Origin: Rallus limicola | Taxonomy: Eukaryota > Chordata > Aves > Gruiformes > Rallidae | NCBI GenBank assembly: GCA_022605955.1 | Contig: JAKCOZ010000001.1 | Span: forward strand, 75,212,520 to 75,276,519 | Reading direction: 5' to 3' | DNA length: 64,000 nt | Part shown: in pieces, positions 1 through 11,900 of the stretch | How the letters are laid out: the number at the start of each line of letters is the position of its first letter | Position numbering within the stretch: position 1 is the stretch's first letter | Notes under the pieces: model-generated | Seen by the model: the letters and a program-made list of their open reading frames with translations, nothing else | What the model was told of the DNA's origin: nothing | The model's database searches: none | Translations under genes and position numbers: made by a program

Positions 1-3000
1 ATTTTATCCCATGCTTTTTATATATATTCCATCATTCAGTAATATCAACATCTGAAAAGTTTAATAACAGCAAACAAATGCAGCAAAACCACATAAGTGC
101 TCAATGCCAATGTAATATTTATACACCAACACTCTCCCTTTTTAAAAATAAAAATGCTTAAAATAAGCCCGGCTTTGCACAATATTGAAATGAAAAGTAT
201 TACTGGATTATACAATAGGAACACTCAAACCGTTATCAGAAAAACCTTTAAATTATAGATTTAATAACCCAACGTACATTAAAAAGATATAAGCATTCCC
301 AGAGTCTGAATACTGAAGTGATGTTTAGACTTACATTCATGTATCTCAAAATGACTTTGCAGACTACAGTGGTTTATGTAACTAGAAACTTAGACTATTT
401 TCGAACCAGTCAGACATTTTTGATAAAGATAAATATATATATTGATATGCGTGCAGATGTCAAAACCAGATACTTAATTACAGTAAAAACTGCATACATT
501 TAGGACTTCAGAAAAGTACTCAACACAGACAACTGTATAGGATTTTTTGTTTTAAAAAGGAGACTTTCCTAACAGAAGGGGGAAAAATTACAATAACGGA
601 TAGCTTTCCTCTCAAAAACAAACTGAAAAGTCACTTAATACACAATATCTCTTTTTGTTGGAAACTTCAGGACCTCTTCAGCAATACCCATTTCAAGCAC
701 AGAAGCATGTGTATGAATATTTATGTTCTTTCCCTCTATGTATATATATGCAATAAGCCGGAATTTGCATGGCAAGGTTTTGTTTCACTGACTGAAATGC
801 CTGAATTTGGGATGTCTTTTCCTAATAATTTAGGAAAAAAGGTAACTTGGAAATTTTGAGAAGTTTTGGGTTGGTTTGTTTTTTTTTTTTCCTTAAGGGA
901 AACTCATTTTTCTTGTTATATGTAGAGGACCTTTTTGTTGTTGTTGTTGTTTTTTTATACCTAGTAAAGTCTGATCAGCTTATCTTATGTCAACAAACTT
1001 ATGATGTTCTGTTTGTTGAAAGCAGGTAAAAACCCTAACAAGCAACCCCTCCCATTTGCTCTACCACCTACAGTATCTACAGTATCCAGAAACAGAAAAC
1101 TAGAACTGACACAAGAAGCTGTTCTCTCTTTACACTAAATTTTTATCATAACAGTGGGTTCACTGTGATACCAAAAGATACCTCAGTAGTATAGATCAAT
1201 AAGAAGGTCCAAACCCAAGCAATCTAACTGCAGCCAACTGATACATTTGTAAAAGAGAAATCTCTCAGAGGCTGAAATATTTTATTAAGAGTATACTGTT
1301 TTGGATAAATTGTAATTAGGAGGATTTCAAAAGCTTCAGGCTCTTTGGCTAATTCTTTTTTACAATAGTCTAAATTTTACCTTTCTGACTGGTAACAGAC
1401 AACACTGGAATTAATTTCTGTGGAACTGTACAAAGATTGTTTTCATCTAGATTAGAAAAGCAGCAAAGTGGATTTATTAAAAAAAAATTAAAAATGTTTG
1501 AAGTAATGTATTGTCCTCCAGACAGCTGCAACTGCCCATCTATAGGAATTCTTCCAATATTTTTACTACCACCGGTGCTAAACCATGCTTATCTAACACT
1601 GGTTGGAAAGGCCAGTTATTTCCAGAAAAGCTCCAGTTCGCTAAGCCCTTACAGAACAAAGACCAAAAACCAGATAATTGGTGAAGTAATGTCAACCAAA
1701 GAGCCTTTGTAACAAACACAGCAAGCTTTTTTCCCCACCTTTAGGAAATAAAGTTAAAAAAAACCAAACAAACTGATGTTTAACTGTTGAGAAGTTAAGC
1801 TCTTGAGGGAGTATGTATGTGTCACAAACCTTCTGTTAACTAAAGGCAGCACACACACACACACGGCCCTGTGTACTAAGAACTGGCAAAGTAAACCTGA
1901 GCTATGGGGTGCACGATAGCACGTCCTGTGCTCTAAGGGGAAAAGCATTCCTACTTCGTGTTCTTATCACCAGGCTACTCACAAAACCAAGCTGGACACT
2001 ACTCACATTAAACAAATAGCTCAAGGAAAAACATTTGCTTGTTCACAACAGAAATAAGCTCTGATTCTCCTCTCACTTCAGAAAAAAAGAATAAAAATTG
2101 TGCAGCAAAGGACACCTCCCACAGTCCATGCATAATCCTAATACCTACACTCTCTCCAATTAAAGAAGCCTCAAAAATTGGAATTTTAAGCTTTCCATAA
2201 GCAAACTGAAGTGTGAACTGGCTGATACCACATGGCAACTCAGCAGCAAACCCAAATAAAAGCCAGAAGTCTTGGCTTTATCACTTTCTAGTTAATAACT
2301 CTTTCTCCCCAGAAGTTACATTTATCTCTGGTTTTATCTTTACTGATGTAATACATAAAAGCGTTTTCCAGTTGGAAACAAATAAAAAAAAAAACAACCC
2401 TCCTTGATGTAAGATCTATACAAACATTACTTACCAGCATGCATTGGAATGGGTATTTTATGTTTTAAACTGTGAAGTCAAGCTATTGAGATTCTTTTTC
2501 CTCTTCCTTCCTTTTCCTAAATTATCTTCCCCATTTGATAACACCCTACACAGATGACATTTCAGTATGTGCTGTTCTGGTGGCAGCCATCAGCTGGAGT
2601 AGCAGCTTCCTACCAGGACAGCTGCCCTCAATGATAAGACCATATGTCATGGGTGACAAAGACTGAGCTCAGATTGGCAGATTTATTCATTTTCTCTCAG
2701 GCTCCCCAAAAGTCAAAAACAGTGGCACTAGGACCTGACCAAGCTTTTCTCCCACCTTTCCTGTGCTTTTTATAATCTTCTGTTGAAATTAAAAAAAAAA
2801 AAAGAAAAAGAAAAAGCATTTTTCCTTCCTGCCACTTTTTTACAGCAATGCTGCCTCAAGCACAAACTTTTTTCACCCTACAGAGCCCCTGTCCTTGAGT
2901 CTATCTTCTTCCTCTTGGCGGGGGGAATGGAAAAAAAGCAGTAGTAGATAGAGAGAAAAGCACCTCACTCTGCCTTTTCCAGACAACTTGAAAATACAAG

Positions 3001-4619
3001 TCAGAGTAACATCCTATATGTTGCTAATATAGGACAGAATTTTAGGCTGAAACACAAGATAGCAAGTGTAACTATTCTAGCCTCCTTTAATTTACTAACT
3101 TGCCTAGAACCACCCTCAGCATCTCAGAAAGAGGGTAGTGAAGAGAGGAAAACAGAAGACAGTATAGACTGTGGGACCTTCACTCCTTTATCTGGCAACA
3201 TCTTGTTCAAGTTCTGTTTATTTTTATGCACCCTTTGAAAAGTGAAATAAACTAAAAAGGAAAATACCAGCAGAAGTATATGAACAACTTAACACCTAAA
3301 GCCATTTAAAAAAAAAAAAAAAAAGACTAAATGAAATCTAGTAGAGCTTCTATACTGTGAGAAATCAACCTGGGTTACGCTGAGACCAGCATGACAACAC
3401 GCATGGAGAGTTTTACATAGATAGCTTGAGCTCACTAGAAAAGAATCGTTCAGCCAAAGAAAAGTTTTAATATCAACATAAAATTAAGAAGCATACTAAA
3501 AGCCTGGTTTGCTGGAATTCCCCATACTTACAGGAAGATTTGAGTAGGACCTCCTGCCATGTCTTCATTTACAAAGGAGAAAAAAGAAGCACATCTAGCT
3601 TTTATTTGGAAAAAAACCCCTAACAAACATTAAGGAAGATTGCTGGCTTGGATTTAGTCATACACAATGAGTGATCCCTTAAAAATCTGATAATGTAGAA
3701 GACTGAGACTGTGTGTGCCCTCACAATGCTGGGAAGCAAATCATCATCACTGGGGGATGATACCAAACAGCGCCAGGGTTGCTAGCTGTGTCTGCAGAAC
3801 TACTACTTAAAAGGCAGACGAGTCTCTCTCCTGCCTCTCTATGAACCCGTAGAGTGGTTCACAGCCTCACTTTATATATGCCTGACATCACTCTTTTTCC
3901 CACAATACTTCAAAGAAATCACATGGCTGTATATATGTGCCTCAGTCTCTTCAATCTTTTTTTAATCTCTGAACCCCCAACAACAACAACAAAAATCCTG
4001 AAAGCATACTACAAAAACATCAAAATGTGAACCATAAGAATTTCTAAGCATCTCAAAAGGAAACAGCAGTACAAAAAAAGAACATGACTTTAAAAAGTCT
4101 ATGGGATATTCTTGAGTCTTGATGAGAAAAGCCACCTAACTGGTAGACAACAACTTCAGGTAACAGCGTAAAAGTTACCCTCCCTACTTCAGTCTGCTTG
4201 AAAATTCTTCCCAACATAAAGGAAAACTGATAATGGACAAAGTAATAAAGATACAAGTGAGATACCACCCCTAGGAGCAGTGGTACTCAAAGCAAAGAGA
4301 CTCTTGGGGGATTTACTTCATATGGGCAGGTGGCAGTATTTTATTAAAACAAGAGATGAAAAAAAGAAAAGAAAACAATTAGAAACCAGGACATGTATTC
4401 CAACCTGCTCTTCTACAATTTTGTGGTTAAGGTAACGTATTTTAGATTTGGTAGTAGTTTCTTACTGTAAGATGTGCAGTTATTTCTTACATCTCTGGTA
4501 GGGTAACTATGGCACATTTAAAAGATTTACACATTTCCCTTAACAAATGATCATCACTCCTCATTTCTAAATTTTATCTGATACAAGTTAAGTGAAAATC
4601 GTTTTTGCCACTTTGCATG

Positions 4620-4800
4620 TTGCACACAGGCAATTATCTCCATTTAACCCTGTCCATTACACTGACAAGTTTGGCTAATCAAACAACAACATGGTATGCA
4701 GTTTTACACTCCACACGGACAGTTGTCCTTTCTTGGCAACGAATTAATATTGTTGAAGACAGAATTATTCCTTCATTCCACAACAGTATGAACTGGAAAT
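4620..4800. repeat. Diverged repeat copy A, family unknown
   Basis: It shares a scattered but collinear set of matches with 5225-5400. The best is GAAGACAGAATT followed by TTCATTCCACA here, against GAAGACAGAATT and CTCACTCCACA there; others are a CATTTAA block about 120 bases upstream and a TTCTT..TTGGCA block just before. Both copies have the same orientation. I do not recognise the family; an old transposon is likely. Confidence 0.4.
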
Positions 4801-5224
4801 ATTTGAGTTGAATGAAATATTTTGACCTAATTTAGCAAGCAGTTTTTCCCTATTGTTTTGGACCTCCTGCAGCCAGCCCCTTAAGACACGACATTAAAAA
4901 TGCACTGCCATCTAACTGAATTGGTCCCAATTTACACCTTATTTCCAAGAGGTAATAGGAAAATCAAGTCACTGGGTGAACCAAGCACATCTCTCTGTGT
5001 GTGAGTATGTCTCTCTGCATCTGTGTGGTTTTGAATAACTCACTGAAATCCTATCACAGGAACAGGTAGGACATCAAAGTTCCAAGAACAGTTGGTTTTA
5101 AGTTTAAGGCTGAAAAGTCTTATTAGAAGAAAGAATAGTAGAAAAAAAGCTGTAGCCTTTTTTATTTTTTTTACTAATGAACACCTAGTTGCTTATATTT
5201 CTTTTAAGCACTTATAACTGCCCT

Positions 5225-5405
5225 TAGGTGATAGCAAATATTTCCCATTTAAAACCTTCTCACACAGAACTTGGTACAGAAGTCCTATCTGATCATGCCA
5301 CAAAGCCACAAAAAGGTGGATGTGATACCACGATTCTTCATTTGGCAGTCAAATATGTTAGTGAAGACAGAATTGTACCCTCACTCCACAAGCTATCAGA
5401 AATTG
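5225..5405. repeat. Diverged repeat copy B, family unknown
   Basis: The partner of 4620-4800 in direct orientation about 600 bases away. The conserved core is the GAAGACAGAATT block around 5361. Both copies fall in open frames ending in (V/S)EDRI(I/V)PS, but the flanking translations are not alike enough to argue for coding. Confidence 0.4.
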
Positions 5406-5937
5406 TAAAATTAGTAAAATCTTCTTATATAAATGCTTAAGAAATAACTGAGTAAAAGGAAAAAAGTAATGAGCCATGCTAGGACTTTTTTAAAAACATT
5501 TTTTCACGTTTGACCTCCCTTTAATTTGATGTCCTGCAGAAACATTTAACTCTTCTTAATTTGGAAAACGAAAATTATCAGAAGCACTTATTTTCTATAA
5601 AATGCACATGTGTCATATGAAATTGGACAATATATTACAAATTTGGTTAAAGATGATAAAATGCTATTGTGTTATTATAGGAAGAAAATGAAGAATAGCA
5701 AAATTAATTAGTGAGTGGCTACTGTAACCTGACAAATTTTGAATTGTGTGTTTTTTTCCATTGCAGGTTTTTTCTATTGCATGTCGAATTTGTCTTAAGA
5801 TATTCTGTGCTACTTAAACTAAATATATAGCTTCATAAAAAGCCCCTAAAATCCATCTCCCCAAATATTTCCAGCTTAAAAGCAGCAGGCAAAAAGCATT
5901 AAGAAATGTAAACACACAAGAAAATTGCAAATCCCAC

Positions 5938-5991
5938 CTGATGATCCAAATATATGGCATTCCTTTGAAGGTGATGTGAAAGAATCTCACT
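5938..5991 (-). CDS. PLEKHA5: PLEKHA5 54-bp micro-cassette exon
   Basis: Eighteen whole codons, SEILSHHLQRNAIYLDHQ, between an acceptor TGCTAG and a donor GTGGGA. The peptide matches the segment that follows the Leu-rich helix in long PLEKHA5 isoforms as I remember it. Both splice sites are non-ideal, and the upstream pyrimidine tract is poor (CTGACTGCTGCCTGC). The exon is symmetric in phase 0. It was found by expecting this peptide downstream of 6690-6809. Everything further 3' is outside the window or unrecognised. Confidence 0.82.
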
Positions 5992-8900
5992 CTAGCAGGC
6001 AGCAGTCAGGGGGAAAAAGGAAAGGGACAGAGGGTGCAGAATGCATGAAAAGAGCTTTAAAAGATGCATACTAGACAGTGATCTTTCTGTTTTACGTAGA
6101 AATATGATGCTGCTTTTCTGTTTCATTTTGGGTTGTTTGTTTTTTCTTTTTTTGGCAAACCATTAGCAAGTTTTGATGCTAAAACAGAAGTGCTGAAAGT
6201 CTGCCACAAATCAGACTACCAATTACTACATTAAATTTTGATTTCACATCTAAAATAGAGTAAAAGCTCATCTAAATGTCTACTACACAGACAACTATAA
6301 ACTCCTTGATAAATCTGTGCTTTAAGCGTGTCCTGAATTTTGCACACAGATTGCAAATAAGATTGTATCTGATATAAGGCAGTATAAACAATAAATTAAT
6401 CTCACCATCTACCACCACTAAATTTTGTTTATCTCACCAATAGGTTAAAACCTTTTAAATTGCAATATATTTTAAAATATTCCTATATAAATTTTATTTA
6501 GAAAAGGCTACGAGTAAAGCCTCAAAGGGTTAATAGCACAACATTGCAGATACAAAGAACCAATGTTACTCTATTCTACCCCCATAGTAGTCAGAGAAGT
6601 TTGTACTAAGGGTACAATATAAACTTAGATTAATGAGCGATTACAAGTTAGTGAGAATGGAACATGACACACAATGCTTTATAGCTGACCTTTGGGCTGT
6701 TGGCCTCAAGTTTTAGTTGCATGAGCTGTGCTAGTGTGTGTTCCCGGATACTACTCAGTTCAGCTTGCTGCCGTCTCAGCTTTATTAGCAGCAGCGTGAG
6801 CTCCTCTGGCTGAAGGAGTGCAGTGTAAGAAGCCAAAGAGTAGAAAAAAGGTTAATTGGTATCCTAAACAATACTTAATCAAAAGAAGGGTTCTTAGTAT
6901 CTTTCTTACAAAAGCTTTCTATAGAAATACAACAAAAGATACACCTTCTGCCCCCCAAACTGGCCACTTTCAAATATGTAATGAAGGATTAAGCTTTAAC
7001 TACTCAATATTGTATAATATATATAACATATACAATATATAATATTGTTACATTCTGTGCAAAGGGGGAAAAAAAAAAGTGACAATATTGTAGGAGGAAA
7101 TCTACAGCCCCCAAACCTTTTCTGAAATGCCTATCAAATTGATGACATTGACTTAAGTGAAGGGGGAGATAATCCCAGCCCTTAGGATATCATTATCTGT
7201 ACATGGACAGCCATTTGAGTTTGGGGAAAGAAGCAAAAAATTTAATTTCAAAAATAATTCCTCAAACGTACACATCAAAATTCAGAGTAAAAAAACCCCC
7301 ATGATAATTACCTCAGAAACAACTATCTTTCAGAAAATGTAACTGCAAGGGCATGACAAGAATAATCCTCTGTCCCACCTTTTACAGGTCTGACGCTACC
7401 AGTTAAGTTTATTACTTTACTTTTATGACTAAGATGTACCATACAGCTGTAGGAGGGGATGTACAGTATTTAAAACCCACGACTATACATAATGGAAATA
7501 TAGTCACACTGAAATGAGTATTTTTCAGGTAATTCCACACAGACTAGTTTTGGTCAGTTTGGGAAACTCTACCCAAAGCATTTCTGGGAACCACTTGCTA
7601 TTAGCAGTACTTCAAAGAAAACAAAATGCTTTAGCATCACACGCCTTTTTGTTATGTTCCTGTTACTTCTGTTTCTTACACTTCTCCAGAAGTCAGTCTT
7701 ATAAAAGGTTAAATATTTACCCAGCATTTAGATTTTTTCAGTTCTGTGAGTTAAAAAAAAAAACCCAAACCCAAAGAAAAAAAAAACCACCACCCCAAAA
7801 CCCCACTCACTCTCTCCCATAGTCAGAGAATTTCCCCAAAGCAAAGAAGTAAAGCAAAAAGCTCCAGAGAACCAAATATTAAATGACTGAAAAACGAATA
7901 CCCGTTTCTTAGAATAAAGAAGAAAAATCCCTGAGAGTTAAGTGTGGCGCTGGCACCGTTGTGAGCTCATACCCAAGTAGCCCACGAGAGGGAGCAAGGG
8001 ATTTCCACACAGCTTCAGATGTCAAAACCCGTTCTTGGTGGGAAAAACGCCACCAAAGCCAAATTGTCTACTGGCCAATCTTCCTCTTACAGTACTCTTT
8101 TCAGTGCCTGGATTTAGAATGCTGAATTTCTGAAAGTAAGCATAAGAATCTGGGCTGCTACACAAGGCATTTTCAAGTTCTCTTCAGAAATCTGTAACAA
8201 TGCTTTCAGTCCAAAAATTAACATCATTTCACAGCACAAGAAAACGTGTATTTAGATATGAGAGAATTGGAAGTAGCATCTTCAAACAAAAGGCAGAGTG
8301 AATCACTATGTCAAGATCAAAACTCTTCTCAGTATGTTCTGCAAAAGCCCAATTTTAGTGTGTTAGGAATAATACTACGTAATGGCACTCAAATCCAATG
8401 TTTGCCAGCCAACTTTGTTTCCATGGAGAAGCCCATCAAACAGAAATTCCTACTCTCAACATATTCATAACATTGGAAATGTTTTTGCTGCTTTTGATAC
8501 AGGTCCCAGAATTTTGTTTAAAGAGCTACCTACAGGTTTCCTCCTCTGGCCTTTACAACAACTGTGCTGTGGATAGGACTTCTGGTTTCTACAGGCAGAA
8601 GCTTGGACCTCCTTGCCCCCTACCCCACTCTTTGGCCCAGCAGCAAAGCCCAGGAGAGCTGGTGGGGCTGTGAAGCCAAAGAAACATCTACAGAAGACAA
8701 GGTGCCAGATGCCAAAAGACAAACCAAGTTGCTGAAGGTGCCAGGGACTCGTGCTGGGAAGTGCAAGAAACAGGGGTGAAGGCAGTGGAAGGATTGACTG
8801 GGGAGCTGTTGTCCACAGTATGATTCAAAAACTGTGTTATCAACTCCTAAATGTCTTAATAATTCCAGATGGACAGAGAAAGATTACAAAAATGAGACAA

Positions 8901-11900
8901 AAAAAGGTAAACAAACACAGCAAATTTAGGAGAATTTCTTAGCTTTTGGCTAAAAGTCGTGTTTCAGTTAGGAAGGTGGACAGTATTCCCCCATATTATT
9001 TTAATGAAAAATCGTCAGTGAGAGCTTTAACTCTACCCCAGGAAAATGGGAGAAGTCAGAAAGGACATAATTTTTAGCAAATGTAGTTTTAGTATCTCTG
9101 AAGCTTTCCAAAAAGGTAAACTTTATTTCTAGAATTTTCTAAATACTTAATGGAGAAAGTCCTCTGAGATGTATTCTCCCCTCTCCCACACGTTTCTTTA
9201 ATCTATCAAAGATGATTAAAAAACCAGTAGCTACATTTTTCAAAGAAAATCTGGAGTCAGAGGCTACACAATACTCTCAAGAATTCAATATAACCACAGA
9301 GAACTACTTTATTTGCTTTAAATCCCTAATAATTAAAACACAGGCTACATTTAATGCAAGCTTTGAATAGAATTCATACTTAAAAGAATTATTCTTTAGA
9401 AAAACACTCATGTACCAAATAAAAATCCAACTCACTGTTTTGCCTTGGAGGCTCTGAGGAGTAACAGGCTGTAAACTCAGACCTGCTGGCATTGACCTTC
9501 TGTCAGGCACAAAGACATGCTGTACAAAAACAAAATAGCACAGTATGATCCATAGTTATCTAAAGACTCAAAAACTATTAGATGCTCAAGAAAAAGTCAA
9601 GTGAACTTCACGCTCATGACAAATTTGTTATGATTTGTGCCAGCCCTGTCCAGTCATGCTCCCTGCTGATTTACCATCTAGGACACTCGAGTAGCAGACC
9701 TCTAATTTCCAGAAGCCAGCCAGCTTTCATCCTTCAGTCAATTAACAGTCCTCCCTCAAAGCTGTTGCCCTAATCACAGCCCATGTAAACAGCAACAATT
9801 TTAGTTTTTCACCCATCGCTGAAAGCTGATGAAAAACTTAAGAGCTCTATAAAGATGGAGTTTAAATCTTAAATTTACCCTACTGATTACTAACAGTCTT
9901 CAAATTTTCCACCTCTTAAAAACAGGTTTGTGTTTCTAAGTTAATGGAAAAAGCTAGTTGTGTAATAAAAAAAACCCCCACAAACTAAATAGCACAACAT
10001 ACTGGAGGTAAGTAAGAATCTCATACAAAACATATTAAATACAAAATGAAATACCAGCATGAAGAGTTCTAAAGGAAAAAAAATAAACATGAGAAAGAGA
10101 ACATGGCTGAAAGGACCAGCAAGCACATGCTCTGCAGCACTGACCCATGTGGGATTTCTCCAGTTTGTGAAAAACACTAATTACAGTATTTCAAGTGCAG
10201 TTGAGACAAAGGACTTCAAAACAAAAGGATTCCTTTGTTGATAAAGACCTAAGAACTTTCCAAAAAGATTTATCAAACAACCACAGGATGTTCAAACTGC
10301 TTTGAGATGCAGTTAAGACTAAAACACTGCATCAAGAGCCATAAAGACTCCAGAGATTAAGATTTAGCAAAAAGGTTCTGGCACATTTTATAAAAACTCT
10401 AGTTTTATATTCAACTTCAAGAATAGTCTATCTATAAAAAATATGTGTAACACAAGCACAATGGATATAGCAGAGCCGCATATGGCACCCAGGTAATTGT
10501 CTGTCTCTCTCACTGTTGATAACTAGCGAAGTTACACTAGTCAGGCACTAATGTTGCATGAAAACAGACTCTGATCTCTAGTGATCTCTTGAATAACTCA
10601 AAGGCTTCAAAAGAAATGGCTGAACTTGGTTTTCTGCTGGAACACAATGCAGCCAGGACTTGTGGCTGAAGAACAGAAAGCAGGACATGGAAGGAAATCT
10701 GGGATTTTCAATCCTCTTACAGTTCCAGATAAAAAAGCTAGAATGAAAAAAAGACATCTGTATATACAGCAAATGATTCTGAGTAATTTGCTTATTGACT
10801 CTTTTTCTTTCCTTCAGAGAAAGCTAGTATCATGGACAGTAATCCTAGGACAAGTTTTAACCCAGTGTATTAGAAAAATATTTTATAATCTTTAGAGGTT
10901 TATATGCTTTTTAAAATCAAACCTTCTCCATGAAAACACTGACGTCATTTAATTCTAATTAAAATAAAACATACTACAGCACCACGAGTTCTACACTTCT
11001 GCTAAAAAAACCCTGTAAAACATAATTTTAAGTTACTAAAGTAAGTTTTACCTTTGTGTGATGTGTCCTATGTCTACGATCGATAGTTACATCTCCCCTT
11101 TGCACCGGTGAAGACACTTCTGATCTGTAGGTGCGCTGTGGGGAATATCCTTGGAAACCAGCGATTGAGCCATGCGAAGGTGAGGTGGGAATCGAATGCA
11201 TCGTCTGATCAGAAATATTAATCATAGTTTTCGGGCTACTTAAAGTACTGTGCCTAGTAAGAGTCGTCTGCTTGTTGTAAAACTGGCGCTGCTGCCATTC
11301 GTAGAGCTGCCACATCGTGTCGTCCCGCATCGACCTCCGTTTCTCTTCGGCTGTGACAGGCCCCACGGCTCTGTCGTAGGCTGAGGGCGTGATGCTGCAG
11401 AGGCTCTCCGGCCGCGCCTTGCTGTTCCTCGGCAGCGTTCTGTAGCCTTCTGGGTACCGGGGTAGAACCTGAGGCCGATGGCTTGGCATGTTCCTTGGTA
11501 GCGTCTGATACGAGATTATGCTGGAACGACAATTTTCTTGTGGTTAGCAGGCAGCATTAACATCATGGCAATACAAAGCCTTCAATATTGGTTAGGTTTA
11601 TCAAGCCAACTGGGTTTTTTTTTATTATTGTTTTCCAAGGGTAACTTTAATCATCTTGATTTTCTTGCATGTTTTTAAAGATCAACTATACTAACTGAAT
11701 TCACTGCAGCAGCTGAAACGGGATCGGATCTCTGATTAGCTGCTTGATTATACAACCCATATTTCATCTTTTTACTTCAGCAGCCTAGTAGTGCCACGTT
11801 CAGACCAAATCTTGTAACAGGTCTATATGCTAGATAAGTCAAAGTTTTGAAAAGCTTTGAAGTTCTATACTGTTTTGACCTGAAGTCATTTTCAAAAGTG

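Larger units (their letters stand above)
1..5937 (-). other. PLEKHA5 intron 3' of the last recognised exon (continues beyond the window)
   Basis: AT-rich intronic sequence with no exon I could support on either strand. It contains simple repeats: a TTG run at 935-950, a CA run at 1851-1864, and a poly-A tract around 3307-3324. The two related segments at 4620-4800 and 5220-5440 are listed separately. A further short exon cannot be excluded. Confidence 0.7.
6810..9435 (-). other. PLEKHA5 intron
   Basis: Holds an AT-only palindromic stretch at about 7003-7049, an A/C-rich tract at about 7752-7805, and an unexplained block of raised GC at about 8510-8790. No gene or known transposon was recognised. 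Confidence 0.75.

Noticed and set aside
7003..7049. AT-only palindrome as a hairpin RNA or origin
   Set aside because: Made of repeated TATA/AATATT words; self-complementarity is expected from composition and there is no supporting context.
11254..11532. 92-codon minus-strand frame overlapping central exon B
   Set aside because: A shadow frame of the real exon 11052-11520; the other frame matches PLEKHA5 and fits the splice phase.
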